From: Periconia sp. R9002
Taxonomy: Eukaryota; Ascomycota; Dothideomycetes; Pleosporales; Periconiaceae
NCBI GenBank assembly: GCA_023627715.1
Contig: JAMAHW010000083.1
Span: 124,001 to 188,000 of the forward strand
Length of the DNA: 64,000 nucleotides
Direction of reading: 5' to 3'
The position numbers and the translations under genes were made by a program. Positions 49,213 to 61,200 of this stretch are shown here, one piece after another. How positions within the stretch are numbered: position 1 is the stretch's first letter; every line of letters begins with the position of its first letter. The notes under the pieces are model-generated. The model was not told the origin of the DNA and made no database searches. It saw only the letters and a list, made by a program, of their open reading frames with translations.

Positions 49213-49826
49213 AGTGTTGGAGACTTGCTGGCTACCAGCAAAGATTGAAGAAGAAAAATTCAAGCTAGAGAGTATGGACGTGGAAGCTCTCAAAAGCTAC
49301 AATATCACACTGCAGAAATCCGAGAACAATACGTCGTGAAGCTTGTGAACACACTTTATCAGATAAAGCTCTCCAACCCCGGCATTGCCGTAGGCTCGCG
49401 CCGGCGGCCGGCGAACGCGTGGGTAAGCGATCATGCACGCATTGTTATCTGGGGAAGACCTGCCGCCATTCCCATTCCGTCCAACCGCAGCTGAACAGTC
49501 AAGCCACTCGCACATGTGCTTTGGGGGTATCGCTTAACAACTTCTTTCATTCGTCCCGGCTTCCCAATAAACAGAGATATCTCATGCGCGAGGGTCCGGC
49601 ACTGTGGTCGCCGGAGGCATCTATCTGTCGGGACTCTGGGGGATCGTATCTGAGCTTGGCTTGGATAACTGCGATGAATGCTGTGGGAAGTGATCCTGGA
49701 GAAACAATATATGTAGGTGCAAGGAACCCAGGTTGATCTTTCGTCAGGACCAGACTGTTGAGTTCTGCGTGCTGCATTACCATCCCTATTCGAATACGTT
49801 GAAGAGATTCTACGTGCGGCGGCATC
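49213..49826. promoter_or_regulatory. Divergent promoter with GATA-factor cores
   Basis: The 614-base gap lies between the starts of the hydrolase fusion and the permease, which face away from each other. It contains ttatcagataa at about 49357-49367, an inverted pair of GATA cores of the HGATAR type, and a third core as ttatct at 49445-49450. Fungal AreA/NIT2 nitrogen regulators bind such sites, preferably in pairs. This fits nitrogen control of both genes, but short motifs also occur by chance. Confidence 0.45.
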
Positions 49827-51605
49827 ATGTCCGTTCTCAAGTCAAGGCTCGCTCCTCACTTTCGCCTCAGGGTGCCCTTTGAGAGTGGCAAATACGGATC
49901 TCGATGGAGCAATAAAGGTAAGTCACTCACCTGAAAGCAATATGCACACCTGACATACCCCAGATCTTGATCCTATCCCACCTGCTGAGCGAACATGGGG
50001 CGGCATAGACTACTGGGCATATTGGTGCTCAGATATGCTCGCGCCTCCACTGGCTGCCACCGTTTCCAGTGTCATGTCCCTAGGCTTCACGGCCCGTGAG
50101 ACCATCCCCATCGTCTTCTTTGGCTTCGCAATCTGCAGTGTGGTAATCACACTGACTGGCAAGATGGGTGCAACCTACCACGTTCCGTTCCCCGTCATCG
50201 TCCGCAGTATGTTTGGCATGTATGGTTCATTCCCAGCCATCTGCATCAGAGCCTTTGTAGCGCTCATGTGGACCGCCATTCTTACGGTCCAAGCGGGCAA
50301 CTTTCTTCAGCGCTGTCTTGAAGCCATCTGGCCGAGCTTCATCACCTTTCCAAATCATCTTCCTGAGAGTGCTGGTGTTACTTCTGCAGAGTTGCTCTGT
50401 ATCTTCCTCTACTGGTTTTGCCAGACTGCGCTCGCTTGTAAGTCAACCCGATCACCAACAAACCGATATCGGTGATTCTGACCGTACTTTTCAGTGATGC
50501 CCATCTCCAAGCTTCGAATCCTGTTTTGGGTCAAGGGTGTTGTTGTCCCGCCTACCTTCTTTGCCCTCTTCCTGTGGGGTGCGATCGTCACGCACGGCGG
50601 CGGCGAACTTGTGACCGGAAAGGCCAAGATTACATCAACCTACATGAACACCGCATATTCGGCTCTCACTGGACTCAATGTCATTATTGGGCTGTTTAGC
50701 TCGCTCGCCGTCAATATGCCCGACTTTGGTCGGTTCTCAAAAAATCGTCTGGCGGGTGGCCATCAGTTTTTGGCTCTACCCATCATCGGCACTCTTGGAG
50801 CACTGACACCGATTTTCGTTACATCGGCTCATTCTTACCTATGGGGTGAATTCGAATGGTACGTAAATGTTTGGATGTGTACAGAAGTCGCATCTAACAG
50901 ATCAACAGGTACATGCCCGCCGTCATCGCAAAGTTTGATTCGCGCGCCGCCAAATTCTTCGTATCCGCATCCTTCATGCTTGCAACAATTGGCAACCAGG
51001 TCGCGGCCGGAACATATCCCTTCAGTAACGACGTGACCGGCATGGCACCCAAGTACATCAACATCTTCCGCGCGACGCTATTCATCAGCATCTTCTGCAT
51101 CGCATCCACCCCTTGGAACATCATCAAGAATGCCGCCGGCCTCCTCGCTTTCCTCTCAGGCTACTCATGCTTGATGGGTCCTCTTGCCGGCACGATGGTA
51201 TGCGACTACTACCTGATTAAGAAGCGCAAGCTCGATGTCGACCAGCTTTACACAGACAGAGGTATCTACTGGTATAATGGTGGCTGGAACTGGAGAGCGT
51301 ACGCGTCTTTGGTCATTGGGTTCGCTCCGCTGCTACCGGGCTTCTCCAAGAGCATCGAGCCAACGCTCAATGTTGGCGGCGCGTGGAAGATTTATACTTT
51401 TGCGTGGATGTTCGGGTTCGCCACCTCTATGCTTGTGCACTATACTATCTGCACGTACATTTCGGTACCCACGGAGTCGATCATTGAGGAGGCAGTATAC
51501 CCGCCTTCGGTTGGTGATGTGAGCCCTCCGGTTCTTGAAGGCGAGGATGGGGAGAGTAAGACTGCTTATGTTGCAAAAGAGAAGGAGGCTGCTGATGTTG
51601 TCTAA
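49827..51605 (+). CDS. NCS1-family nucleobase/ureide permease
   Basis: This is a plasma-membrane importer of the nucleobase-cation-symport-1 family (uracil, allantoin, uridine or thiamine-like substrates), Fur type. Four exons (49827-49917, 49964-50437, 50495-50858, 50909-51605) give 541 aa. NKDLDPIPPAERTWGGIDYW is the typical cytoplasmic start of the family. GATYHVPFPVIVRSMFGMYG and GLNVIIGLFSSLAVNMPDFG with RFSK lie in the substrate-binding helices, and PAGTMVCDYYLIKKR-like sequence (LAGTMVCDYYLIKKRKLDVD) ends the core. About 12 helices are predicted. The first 30 residues are short for the family. It is divergent from the hydrolase fusion, which suggests a transport-and-degradation pair. 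Confidence 0.92.
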
Positions 51606-52500
51606 ACGGAAAATATAACTGGACAATCTGGAAGATTTTGTAATGCACGTTCGAAAGTAAGGATGAACGAGGAGAATTATCGGTCTTTACCAACTTTGTC
51701 AAATCTAACTAAGAAACGCCTTTCGCAAGAAATGTATTGTATTCGAATTATGTGTAGCCTCTACATGATTGTTTTATTTAGCCAATCAATGCTGTTACGA
51801 AAGTGGCTGAAAAATAATATTTCGCTTGTGAAGCGCTCCCATTGGTCCTGCCACCTTATCATCTATCTGTCAATGGCCAAATACATATTTCTTTTTTTCC
51901 TGTTTCCTCCGCATCCCAAAGGCCCGATACCTCGCCGTCGCCGGAGTGGTCGCCGGCATTGAGTGCATATCTCCTGTGCATATCTCCTGCCCCACCTCAC
52001 GTGCACTGACGTTGAAGATGTCGACGACTGGTGAGCTTTGGGATCAACCACCTTCCATCCTATGTTAAAAGTCAACAAAGTGTTGAATTCTGTACTTAAT
52101 TTATACTAATTGATATTTTCCGCGTCTATTCATCGTTTCTGCAGTTCATGCCACGGCTCTGCATGAGGAATGCCCTGCCCCACTGGCTTTGAGCGAACCG
52201 CACTGCAGGTCCCGCCCTAACGGTACGTACGTAGTGTGCTTCCCCAGATTTCCTTTTTTAGGAATCGAGTGTATTCTTCGACATTGGCTTCGGGGTAACC
52301 GTAACGTAACCGCATTTATATTCATGGGTGTCTACGCTCTCATTACAGTGGTGCGCTTGTTGCGCTACATAACCCCGAAGAGACCTCCACACATGGATCC
52401 GACAATTAGAATGATTGTACATTCGAACAATTATCGTCCTGCTAGACGATCAAGATATGTGACAAGACGGAATGGTTGACACTTCTAGTGCTCACACACG
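51606..52500. other. Intergenic region upstream of the regulator gene
   Basis: About 900 bases have no supported gene. The only longer frame (52189-52479) shows no family motif. The regulator promoter should lie in the right part. Confidence 0.4.
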
Positions 52501-54769
52501 ATGGACTTTAGTCCGACACATACTTTTTCGCCAAATGATGTTTTCGCTCAACATAGCGATGCTTCAACTACTACAAAAACAAGATCGCGCCGACCCTGGG
52601 TATGTTCTGCGATGGGCTTTGGGTCGTTGCTGACACGCATACAGTAAGCGATTTGATATATTTAATGCCCGTATCATGCGATAGTCATATTTCCTTCTAG
52701 AAGGTAAAAAGCGCCAAAATGGAAGTTCTTTGGTCCGGCCAATCATGCGCGATATTTTCGCAATTATTGAGAATGTGTACCATCTCCAACCACAACATGT
52801 AACAAATCTACACAGCTATCAGACGCCAAGGACTTGCGAAAATTGGGCAAAGCGAGGAGGCATATCTAGACACGTATTCACTATGTGTTTGAAACTAATT
52901 GAGGGGTAAAGAACCATATGCTAACTATGATAGTGATCCATGTCGTCGTCGAAAATCAAGGTGCGAAGTGACCGATGGTGGCGCTTGCGTGTTGTGTCGT
53001 TTCCATCGACAGGAGTGCACCTTCATTGAAGAACCTCAACCTCGGAAACGGAGAGCCGTCGCCTTGGGTGACGACGATAACACAGCAGAGAGGGATACTT
53101 CCCACCGCGCTCCCATACACAAGGCTAACTCAGGAACCTCGCCCACCGCCGATGCACGAACGGTTCGCCAGCATCCACCTATCACCGATTATGCGAATCT
53201 TCGGGGGCCATCTCTTCTCAAGAAGACTTTGGGTCTGCAGAGCCATCGGCATAGTCGGTTGATTGGGCCAACCTCCGAGTATGAGCAGGTACTGATTGAA
53301 CTTGGAAACTATCATGAACATGACGAGTTCCCGATCGGATTGTCGGCGTTGCGCAAGGTCAATCCACTTGATACAGCGTTCATCTTATCTCCAGACTCTG
53401 GCACACGAAGTTACGACGATGAGATCTCCGATCTTGATGCCATCGAAGGACTGGTCGCTCCACATGGGCAAGCTTTGATCCATATCTACTTTCGGATCGT
53501 CCACCCTAGCTTCCCTGTTCTACACAAGAAAGTGTTTCTGGAGAAGTACCAACGGACACACCGGGAATTTTCTCCGCCTTTGCTTGCGGCAGTCTATCTT
53601 CTCGCCTTGAACTGGTGGACGTATAGCAGCGACCTTGCACTTCTTCCAAAGCCGGTATGTAACCTCCCTTGAAGTTAACATAGCATTGTATGCGGGTCAA
53701 ATCCTTTCTACCGGCAGTGCATTCGCTTCCAATTAAACGTTGCTGACTTTGCGGCCCAACCATGTAGGATGTAACACAGCTTGAGGCACTTGCCTTCAAA
53801 ACAATCAACGACATCATACACAGACCGAAGCTCTCGACCATCCAAGCGGGCCTTCTTTTACTTCAAAGACCTGAAGGCGACTCCTGGGCATTGACCACAC
53901 AACTAACGGGGTTGGGGCAAGACCTAGGCTTACACCTTGATTGCTCTTCATGGAAGATACCGTCTTGGGAATGCGGACTGAGAAAGCGACTGGCTTGGGC
54001 GTTGTTTATGCAGGATAAGTGGGGATCGCTCATGCACGGGCGACCTTCGCACATTACAAGCGCGGATTGGGATGTGAAACCCCTTCAAGAAAATGACTTC
54101 CCGGAAAGCGCCGCTGATGAGGATAACGAGGATGGCAGCACAGAAGTTGAAAAGGGAAGAATACTATTCTGCGAAATGATCAAGCTCACTGAGATCCTGA
54201 GCTTAGTGTTATCAAGCTTCTACACTTTGAAAGCAGAAAGGGAGTTCGAAGAGAGGGCCCACGAAGGTGTTCGTTGGGTACTCGAAAAGGCTAAACCGAT
54301 ACAACTTTCATTGCGCAAATGGCACTTGGAGCTTCCATCATGTTTGAAATTAGAGAATATCGCGATGCGGAAGTTGTCTTCAACAGGTAGGCTTTTCAAG
54401 TAGGCGCACCCGAGGTATGTAAACTGACATCGCCCAGGGTATCTTCATCTTGGATACTATGCCGTGGAGATCACTCTTCACCGGCGCATAATACGCACTT
54501 TATCATCTGTGGTATGTAATGTTGTGGCACCTGTTATTGCCTAGCTGTCTGTTTGCCGTGGTTGTATCTAGCCGCGTGTTACATTGTTGATCAATTACGC
54601 TGACTTGACACACCTTCTCCAGGATGACCCGTCACTCCATTCAATTTGTCGTCAAGCCGCTCAGGCTCGTCTCAAGTCGGTCATAGAATTTGTGCAAGGT
54701 CTTCGCCCCGAACACTTGCAATCCTTTTGGTACGTTGCTATCATTTCACAATTTCCCCAAAAGTCTACT

Positions 54770-54803
<34 letters not shown>

Positions 54804-55406
54804 ATATACCTTTTCAACACCCCGAACGTTAACATGATTCTATGGGTAAACGCTTACTTCTAGTCTTCGAACAGGTTCTCCGCGTCGAAATACTGCTTTG
54901 CACTTGTCGGCACGTTCATATCGCTTCTATGGGTGACTTCTCCAAGCAAAGAAGAGGCCGACCTGTACAAAACTAACCTAGACGAGTATCGGTGGATCTT
55001 GCGGTTGTCTTCAAGATCTGCGGAATTCCTTGAACGAGCCATTAGCATGCTTGCAACATCCACTGGCGTGCTGATGAAGGAGTTGTCTGAGCCTCCCGGT
55101 TCCGGCCGTGCCTTAAACAGATATTTCCGACGGGCGAATTTGGAAGCTAAAAGGACTTTGAGCCCATCGGATATTGTGCCTCATTCAGCTACTTACCAGT
55201 CCGAGTCTGAGATGCATGATGATATGTCCACGAGAAATTCGTATGAGGAAACACCTTCGGAGCTTGGAGCCGTGAATGGGGATTGGAATATTCAAGAAAC
55301 GTGGTTCTCCACTACAACTAATGATGCTAGTACTGTCTTTGGGGCTTCGAGTAATGCATCCGCGTATATACAGTTCATCTCAGAGTTTGAAACAGCGGAG
55401 AAATAG
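52501..55406 (+). CDS. Zn2Cys6 transcription factor, TamA/Dal81-like
   Basis: This is a nuclear regulator, probably of nitrogen catabolism. The main exons are 52934-53654, 53768-54386, 54438-54511, 54572-54729 and 54875-55406, all in frame. The first exon is probably 52501 to 52598/52599, coding MDFSPTHTFSP...RSRRP, and supplies the first zinc cysteine before DPCRRRKSRCEV and ACVLCRFHRQEC. Total length is about 733 aa. The first splice is one base off: a CCCTGG/GTATG donor leaves Trp rather than Cys, so either the donor is unusual, the intron of about 335 bases hides a small exon, or a base was gained. The fungal_trans region includes LIHIYFRIVHPSFPVLHKKV and LLAAVYLLALNWWTYSSDLA, which resemble TamA/Dal81. 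The permease and hydrolase genes are plausible targets. Confidence 0.85.
54772..54802 (+). repeat. 31-base poly-A tract inside an intron
   Basis: An uninterrupted run of 31 A lies in the 145-base fifth intron of the regulator gene (54730-54874), which is longer than its other internal introns. Such runs are unstable and prone to sequencing error. Confidence 0.9.
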
Positions 55407-56702
55407 TGATAGCAGTACCTAAACACTGTAGTAAGTAGTAATGAAAGTTATATAACCGATTTTATCAAAAGTGTTTTCTTCTTCTGATCAATCCCGACAT
55501 CAACATTAGTTCCAGTTTTAGGTAACGTCCTTAGCTGGGGACGTGCTTATAAACAATTTTATGTACTAATATAAAATTGGGTCATTGGGGGCAAACATTC
55601 ATGAAAGATAATAAGCGTTTCATCGTTGAGAAAAGATTCCAGACTTGGTGGCGAGGCCTTCCGATGAGGAAGAGTTCTGTTCCCAATGCAAAACGATCAA
55701 AATGAACCTCGGCGAATTTCTAGCTTTAACTCCAGTTGGTTAACGCGCTACCAACCGAAATATCACAGATGCTGTGCAAGCTCTGTCATTTTATTCGGGT
55801 GTGCTCACCAGCTGGAAAAACCCACATGTCACAAAATGATAGTCACTCATCTATCACATAGGAGGTTTTTGGGCCACCAGTCAGTGGAATTAAGACTTTG
55901 CTGAATCAATCAGCCGAACCCAGATACCAGAAGGGTGAGGTGTGTGGCTGGATTATTCCGAGATCCCTCAATGCCGACAGCAACGCTGGCGAGCAACTTC
56001 TAACCAGCTGATTAACGGCCTTCCTATGATAGCCTTGGCACCTTCACTTAAGATCTAGCATTATCTCCGCAACACAGAGCCGATCTTCGCTGTCTACCCT
56101 CCAAAAGATGACCCTACGAACCGGCCTGGCCCAAATATTAATACTATCTATCCACGATCCCGAAATGAGCTTAAGACTAACTTCAGAAAGGTCGCGGCAG
56201 GCGAGCAGCTGACCTTCGGCGCCTTCTGAAACATTGCTGTGTGGTCGTCCATCGAATGATAATCGCTGTAGTTACGGTTCTAGACTCGAACAAAACACTA
56301 AGGCAGCATTTCTAAGCCAATCCCCCAATGATTAGTACAGCGCCACAACCCGCATCCAAGCTCCGCGGAGCGGAGTAAGTCTAGCTTCAACTTTTAATTA
56401 GTTTAGCGCGTGCTTTTTTGGGATTTATTTGTACTAACATTGGCCTAGGGTTAGTTAACGCAGCGCTAAATCCTAATATACGCTTCGTGGCCTATAAGCT
56501 GAGCTTGTAGAAGTGGCTGTAGATGGCTATTACATGAATCGAGAACCGCTGTGATTTAGTTCCAGCTGTCTCATAAAGCCGGCAGGGAGGGCCGCCCAGA
56601 ATACAAGGTTTGCTCCTTCCGACAACCTCCCAGAACACTTCTATTTGGCTCTCCGCGTGTCTCTTCCCATTAGATATCGCCAACATCTCAAACGTTTTTC
56701 TC
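55407..56702. other. Intergenic region before the STAND gene
   Basis: About 1.3 kb has no supported gene. A perfect palindrome ctccgcggag lies at 56361-56370, followed by a second cggag, in a stretch that looks like an old transposon end. Similar tccgcttagcgga occurs at 61699-61711. Confidence 0.4.
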
Positions 56703-59446
56703 ATGGCGGACCCGGCCAGTATTTTAGGGATCATTGGTGCAGTGGCTAACGTCATTTCCAAGGCTATGAAACTCTATGGATACGTCAACGACATAAACAA
56801 TGCCTCAAAGGAATTGCTGGACTTGTCTAATGAGGTCTTGGCCCTATTGCCAATACTTTCAGATCTCAAGAAAAAATTAGAGCAGGCTAACGGAAATGCC
56901 TCACCGGAAGTCAATATCATTTTCTTCCCTTTACAACAACTGGAAAAAACATTGGACACCGTGGCGAAACAGCTGAAGCAGAAGAAAGGATGGCGCAGGA
57001 TAATATCAACTCTATGGTGGACGATTGAGAATGAGGAGATAGGGGAGGTGTTCACCAAGATCGAAAGATTGAAGACTAGCATTAATCTTGCTCTGCAAGG
57101 AGAACAAATGTGGGATTCACGATCGGAGTTGGCGTGGTCAAACTTGGGCGCTAATACAATTGCAGGATAGCTACCCAACAGCTTGCAACCGACACGACTG
57201 AAATGAAGAAAGATACGGCTGGACTGAGAAAAGATACTTCTGAAATTCTGAGCAAATTGCTCAGCGACGAAGAAATGGCGATCCTCGAATGGCTTTCCCC
57301 GCTTGACTTCCAAAGCAGACATAGTGATGTCTCCAGCCGGCGCCTCGCTGGTACTGGTCAATGGGTGCTGGCGGGCAACCAGTTTTTGGAATGGCTCTCA
57401 CGGGAGGATGCTATTCTTTGGTGTCCAGGTATTCGTGAGTGGCTTAAGGATCGGTTAGTACAACTGTAACTGACATTAGCACAGCGGGCGCTGGCAAGAC
57501 GATTCTCGCGTAAGTTGGGTTCGTACTCATGTTCTGCTATGTCGGGGCGCTCATTTATCTTGTATAGTTCCGTAATTGTCGGTCATCTTAGGCAAATTCA
57601 TGCTGACCAAGACGACTGCCTTGTGGCTGTAGTGTACTGCAACCACAAGGAGCACGACAAGCAAACCCCCTCTAATTTACTTGCAAGTCTATTAAGACAG
57701 CTCTTTGAAAACGGCCGACCCCTCCCAGATGGGATCAGGGATTTGTATAAGTCTCGGTCCAAAAGCATAAGCCTTGGTGTCTCCGGCATTTCCACTATCC
57801 TTCGAAGCCAAGTGGAAAAAGTCTCAAAGTTCTTTGTCATTATTGATGCTCTTGACGAGTGCACTGAGAATGATAGATGTCGGGAGACACTGTTGAGCGA
57901 GCTGCGGGCGCTACAGCCTCGTGCTAAACTACTTTTCACGTCGAGGCCTCTAGATGCACTTAGTAGAGAATTTAAAGGGAGCCTTCAATGTGAAATTTGT
58001 CCAGATGACCGAGACATCGCAGAATACATTAAAGGCCGTATCACCTCCAGTAAAAGACTCTCAAAGCATATCGCACGAGAGCCGCAGCTGCAGGAGTTAA
58101 TCCTCAACACGGTTTTGGCGAAGTATGAAAAGATGTACGTCAAGGAGCACTATAATTGCTGAGCAGATATCTTACGTACTTTTGTTTCTAGGTTTTTGCT
58201 TGCGAAGCTTTACATGGATTCTCTGGAGACCAGGAACACCATCACGGCGATCCGTGAGAGTATCACTTCTTTACCTAGGGATTTACACGGAATGTATGAG
58301 CAGATTTTAAAGAGAATCAATGAACAAGCGTCGGATGACGCCGAACTGGCCATGAAAGTACTATACTGGATAAGTTGCACCCTAAGACCATTGTCTCTTC
58401 TTGAGTTACAACACGGTCTGGCAGTTAGAGACAACAGTCGAACGCTCGACCTGCATAACATCACGGATATGGAGTACATTATAGATGTGTGCGCCGGCCT
58501 TGTTATTGTCGATGAAAATACAAAAATTGTTCGCCTCGTTCATTACACAGCACAAGAATATTTTGAGGGGGTTCGAGTGACACAATTTCCTGGAGCCCAG
58601 GCCGTTATTGCTACAGGGTGTTTGACCTATCTATTATTCGACGACTTCTCTGAGGGGTATCGTTCCAGGGAAGAAGAGCTGAAAGGTCTGCTGGAACGCT
58701 TCCCCCTGCTTCGCTACGCAGCGAAATATTGGGGTCATCACGTTCGGGAAGGACAGGACTCGGATCTCGACAGACTAAGTCTGAAGCTGCTCAAAAGCGA
58801 GCAGAGACTTGTACTTTCGCTCCAGGTCTGCTTCTCCGACAAACCTTATGCCGCGACGCTGTTCCCGAAATTCATGCCTCCACTGTGTGTCGCGTCCTAC
58901 TTCGGGATTGAATTCGTTATGCGAACTCTGATCGACTCAGGCGCGAAAGCAACCGCCAAAACTAGCTCAGGAGAAAACCCTGTGTACATTGCCGCCAAGT
59001 ACGGGCATGCCGGGGCCGTTAGCCTGCTTCTAGACAACGGAGGAGACATTGAGCTTCAAGGGGGACGTTACGGCACTGCGCTGCATATTGCAGCCGCGCG
59101 TGGCCACTTCGAAACTGTGCAGCTTTTGGTGTCGCGAGGTGCGGGAATTGAAACCTTCGGCGGGCATTTCGGCACTGCTTTACATGCTGCCGCCTCGGGA
59201 GGTAATGAAGAAATCTTCAACTTCCTTGTTAGGAAGGGCGCAAACATTCGTGCCCAAGGATATGCGTATGGAACTGTTTTGCATGCGGCGTGCGAGAATG
59301 GTCATGAAAGTATCGTGCGACTTCTTCTTGCCATGGGCTGCGACATCAATGAGGTTGCATTTGGAAAAAAACACAATAGCTTCTTTTCTCGTCCAGCAAA
59401 CTTCAGTGCGACACCGCTGGTTCTGGCTTGTGCGCGAGGTCACTAA
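56703..59446 (+). CDS. STAND protein: HeLo-like N-domain, NACHT, ankyrin repeats; early stop
   Basis: This is an NLR-like signalling ATPase of the fungal incompatibility/immune type. Five exons (56703-57109, 57166-57434, 57485-57509, 57568-58134, 58192-59446) give 840 aa. The N-terminus MADPASILGIIGAVANVISK matches the fungal STAND N-terminal (HeLo-like) domain, about 1-130. The NACHT P-loop GIPGAGKTILA is at about 223-233, spread over the 25-base exon 3, and Walker B FFVIIDALDEC is at about 321. Ankyrin repeats occupy about 620-840 (for example GTALHIAAARGHFETVQLLV). The final ARGH is followed by TAA exactly where the repeat consensus has Glu, and the repeat reads on in frame as NVVNLLLSKGAN. 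The protein therefore looks truncated by a single nonsense change but keeps all catalytic parts. Confidence 0.87.
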
Positions 59447-59668
59447 AACGTTGTCAATCTTCTCTTGTCCAAAGGTGCCAATGTCAACTTTCTCGGTGGC
59501 CTCCATACAAGTCCATTACATGCGGCGTGTAGATCCGGCCACCTACAGATGGTGCAAACCTTGTTGGATAAAGGCGCCGAAGTAGGCATCTTGGGAAAAT
59601 ACGACGCTGGAATTGCGTGCGGTCGAGAAAGGCGTAGGTGGCGTGGCACTGACTCTTGCTTGAAGTGA
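59447..59668 (+). pseudogene. Untranslated ankyrin continuation after the early stop
   Basis: The frame of the STAND gene stays open beyond its stop and reads NVVNLLLSKGAN, then PLHAACRSGHLQMVQTLLDK, two more ankyrin units. It then loses similarity near 59600 and ends at 59668. This shows that the ancestral protein was longer and that its 3' end is decaying. Confidence 0.7.
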
Positions 59669-59955
59669 GGGGTGGATGCAGTCATGTCGATCGAATTCAC
59701 TGAACTGTTCAATATGCACCTGCAGATACGGGACTAAACGGGATTTCCGTACTGGCAGCCCATACCTCTCTTGGCATCCTAGCCTAGCCAGCTTCGCACG
59801 TCATTCAGGCAGCACAGCAGCTTTTGTGGGGGCCTCCCTCAAATACAGACACGAGAGTTTGAGGCAATTTATCTCGACACACTACCTAGTCAAGCTCTAC
59901 TGCCCTCATCGCTCAATGCTAAAGCATCAAGCCCTGTTTTACCTACCTCTCCAAC

Positions 59956-61200
59956 ATGCAAAACCACTTCACCCTCTCCCTCAAAGTCTTCGGCACCCTG
60001 CTATCGCTATGGATCCTCAGGTCCGTCTATTCTCGAGCTAGCGCTTTCCTACGCCGTAAATCTATCATAAGCCGTCACAGCTACCAGCAACCACCAAAAT
60101 ACCCGCATAAAGACCCAATCTTTAGAATAGACCTATTTCTACAGTACAAAAAGGCATTCCAGGAGCGAGACTTTCTCAACCTCAATTAGCAACTATTCTA
60201 ACAGTATGGCAAGACGTTTAAAACAAACCAATTAGGAATACGCACGATCAAAACCATACATCCCGAGATCACTAAGTTCACGGATGCGACGTATTTTAAC
60301 AGCTTTAGGGTGGAGAAGACTTATTCTAGGGCCGAGTATCTTTAGGGCGATAGCATTACTATTATAGAAGGAGAGCGGTGGGCAGCGCGCCGCAAGCTTA
60401 TTAAGCCTACTTTTAATGTCGTGCACATTTCTAACCTTAAGAACCGCAGTCTTACAAAATATGTCGAGAGACTAATAATATTAATACTAAGGGATAGATC
60501 TACTGTTAATCTAATGCTTCTATTTAGACGCTTAGTATAGAACAACCTCCCGCTGCGTGTATTTATAAATTAACGTTCATTATTTATAGAGTTTAGACAC
60601 GGCCAGCGAATTCATCTTTGGCGAGCCGATAAATGCACTTTCTTCCGCCGACGCCTAGAAAGACTTTATAGACGCGTACTCTTACGCGCAACGAGGCACG
60701 GCAGTTTAAATAATACTAGGTCCTAAGCTACATTTCCTCTACTGCGACCTAAAGTGGTGGAGCGACTACGATAAAGTTAACAAGTTTCTAGACGAGCGCG
60801 TTAACAATACCTTTAAACGTCTAAAAAAGGGCGAAGTCTCAGCGCCAACCAACAGCCAAAGCCGACTTTAATTAATTGATGAAATAGCTAACACAATATA
60901 AAATCAGCTTACGCTTTAGTTCTAAATGTAGAATATTTTCACGCTAGCTTACAACAGCGGCGCGGTAACCCTAAGCAACGCCTTCTTCTATCTGTCGCGG
61001 AAGCTATATACGTAGGCGAAGCTATAGGCAGAGATCCTGCCTACTAGAGACTCCCCCATCACTTACAACTTACTAAAGACGTATAGTTATCTTAAGAACG
61101 TGCTTTATAAGACTTATTAAGTAACGCCGCAAAGCACGCTCATCTCCCACTAATGCCTTAAAGATATAGTTTTCCTAAAAGGCGGTGGAAATAACGACAA
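59956..61200 (+). pseudogene. CYP52-like cytochrome P450 pseudogene with RIP-type stops
   Basis: The first 77 codons from MQNHFTLSL are open and include an N-terminal membrane helix. From about 60190 the frame has many TAG/TAA stops, yet similarity to alkane/fatty-acid P450s (CYP52 class) remains clear: QYGKTFKTNQLG, TIHPEITKFTDATYFNSFRV, EGERWAARRKLIKPTF then NVVHISNLKNRSL, SEFIFGEPINAL, YLKNVLYKTY and KDIVFLKGGG. A TAG stands where Trp is expected after RAEYL, and others stand where Gln is expected, as G-to-A and C-to-T changes would produce. An intron-like gap lies at about 60558-60590. The haem-binding C-terminus was not found; sequence similarity fades near 61200. Confidence 0.8.

Noticed and set aside
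46967..49293. Two separate genes, isochorismatase and amidase
   Set aside because: A GT-AG intron with branch site joins them in frame and restores the missing C-terminal part of the first domain. The apparent amidase start MIHWSQG is an internal methionine.
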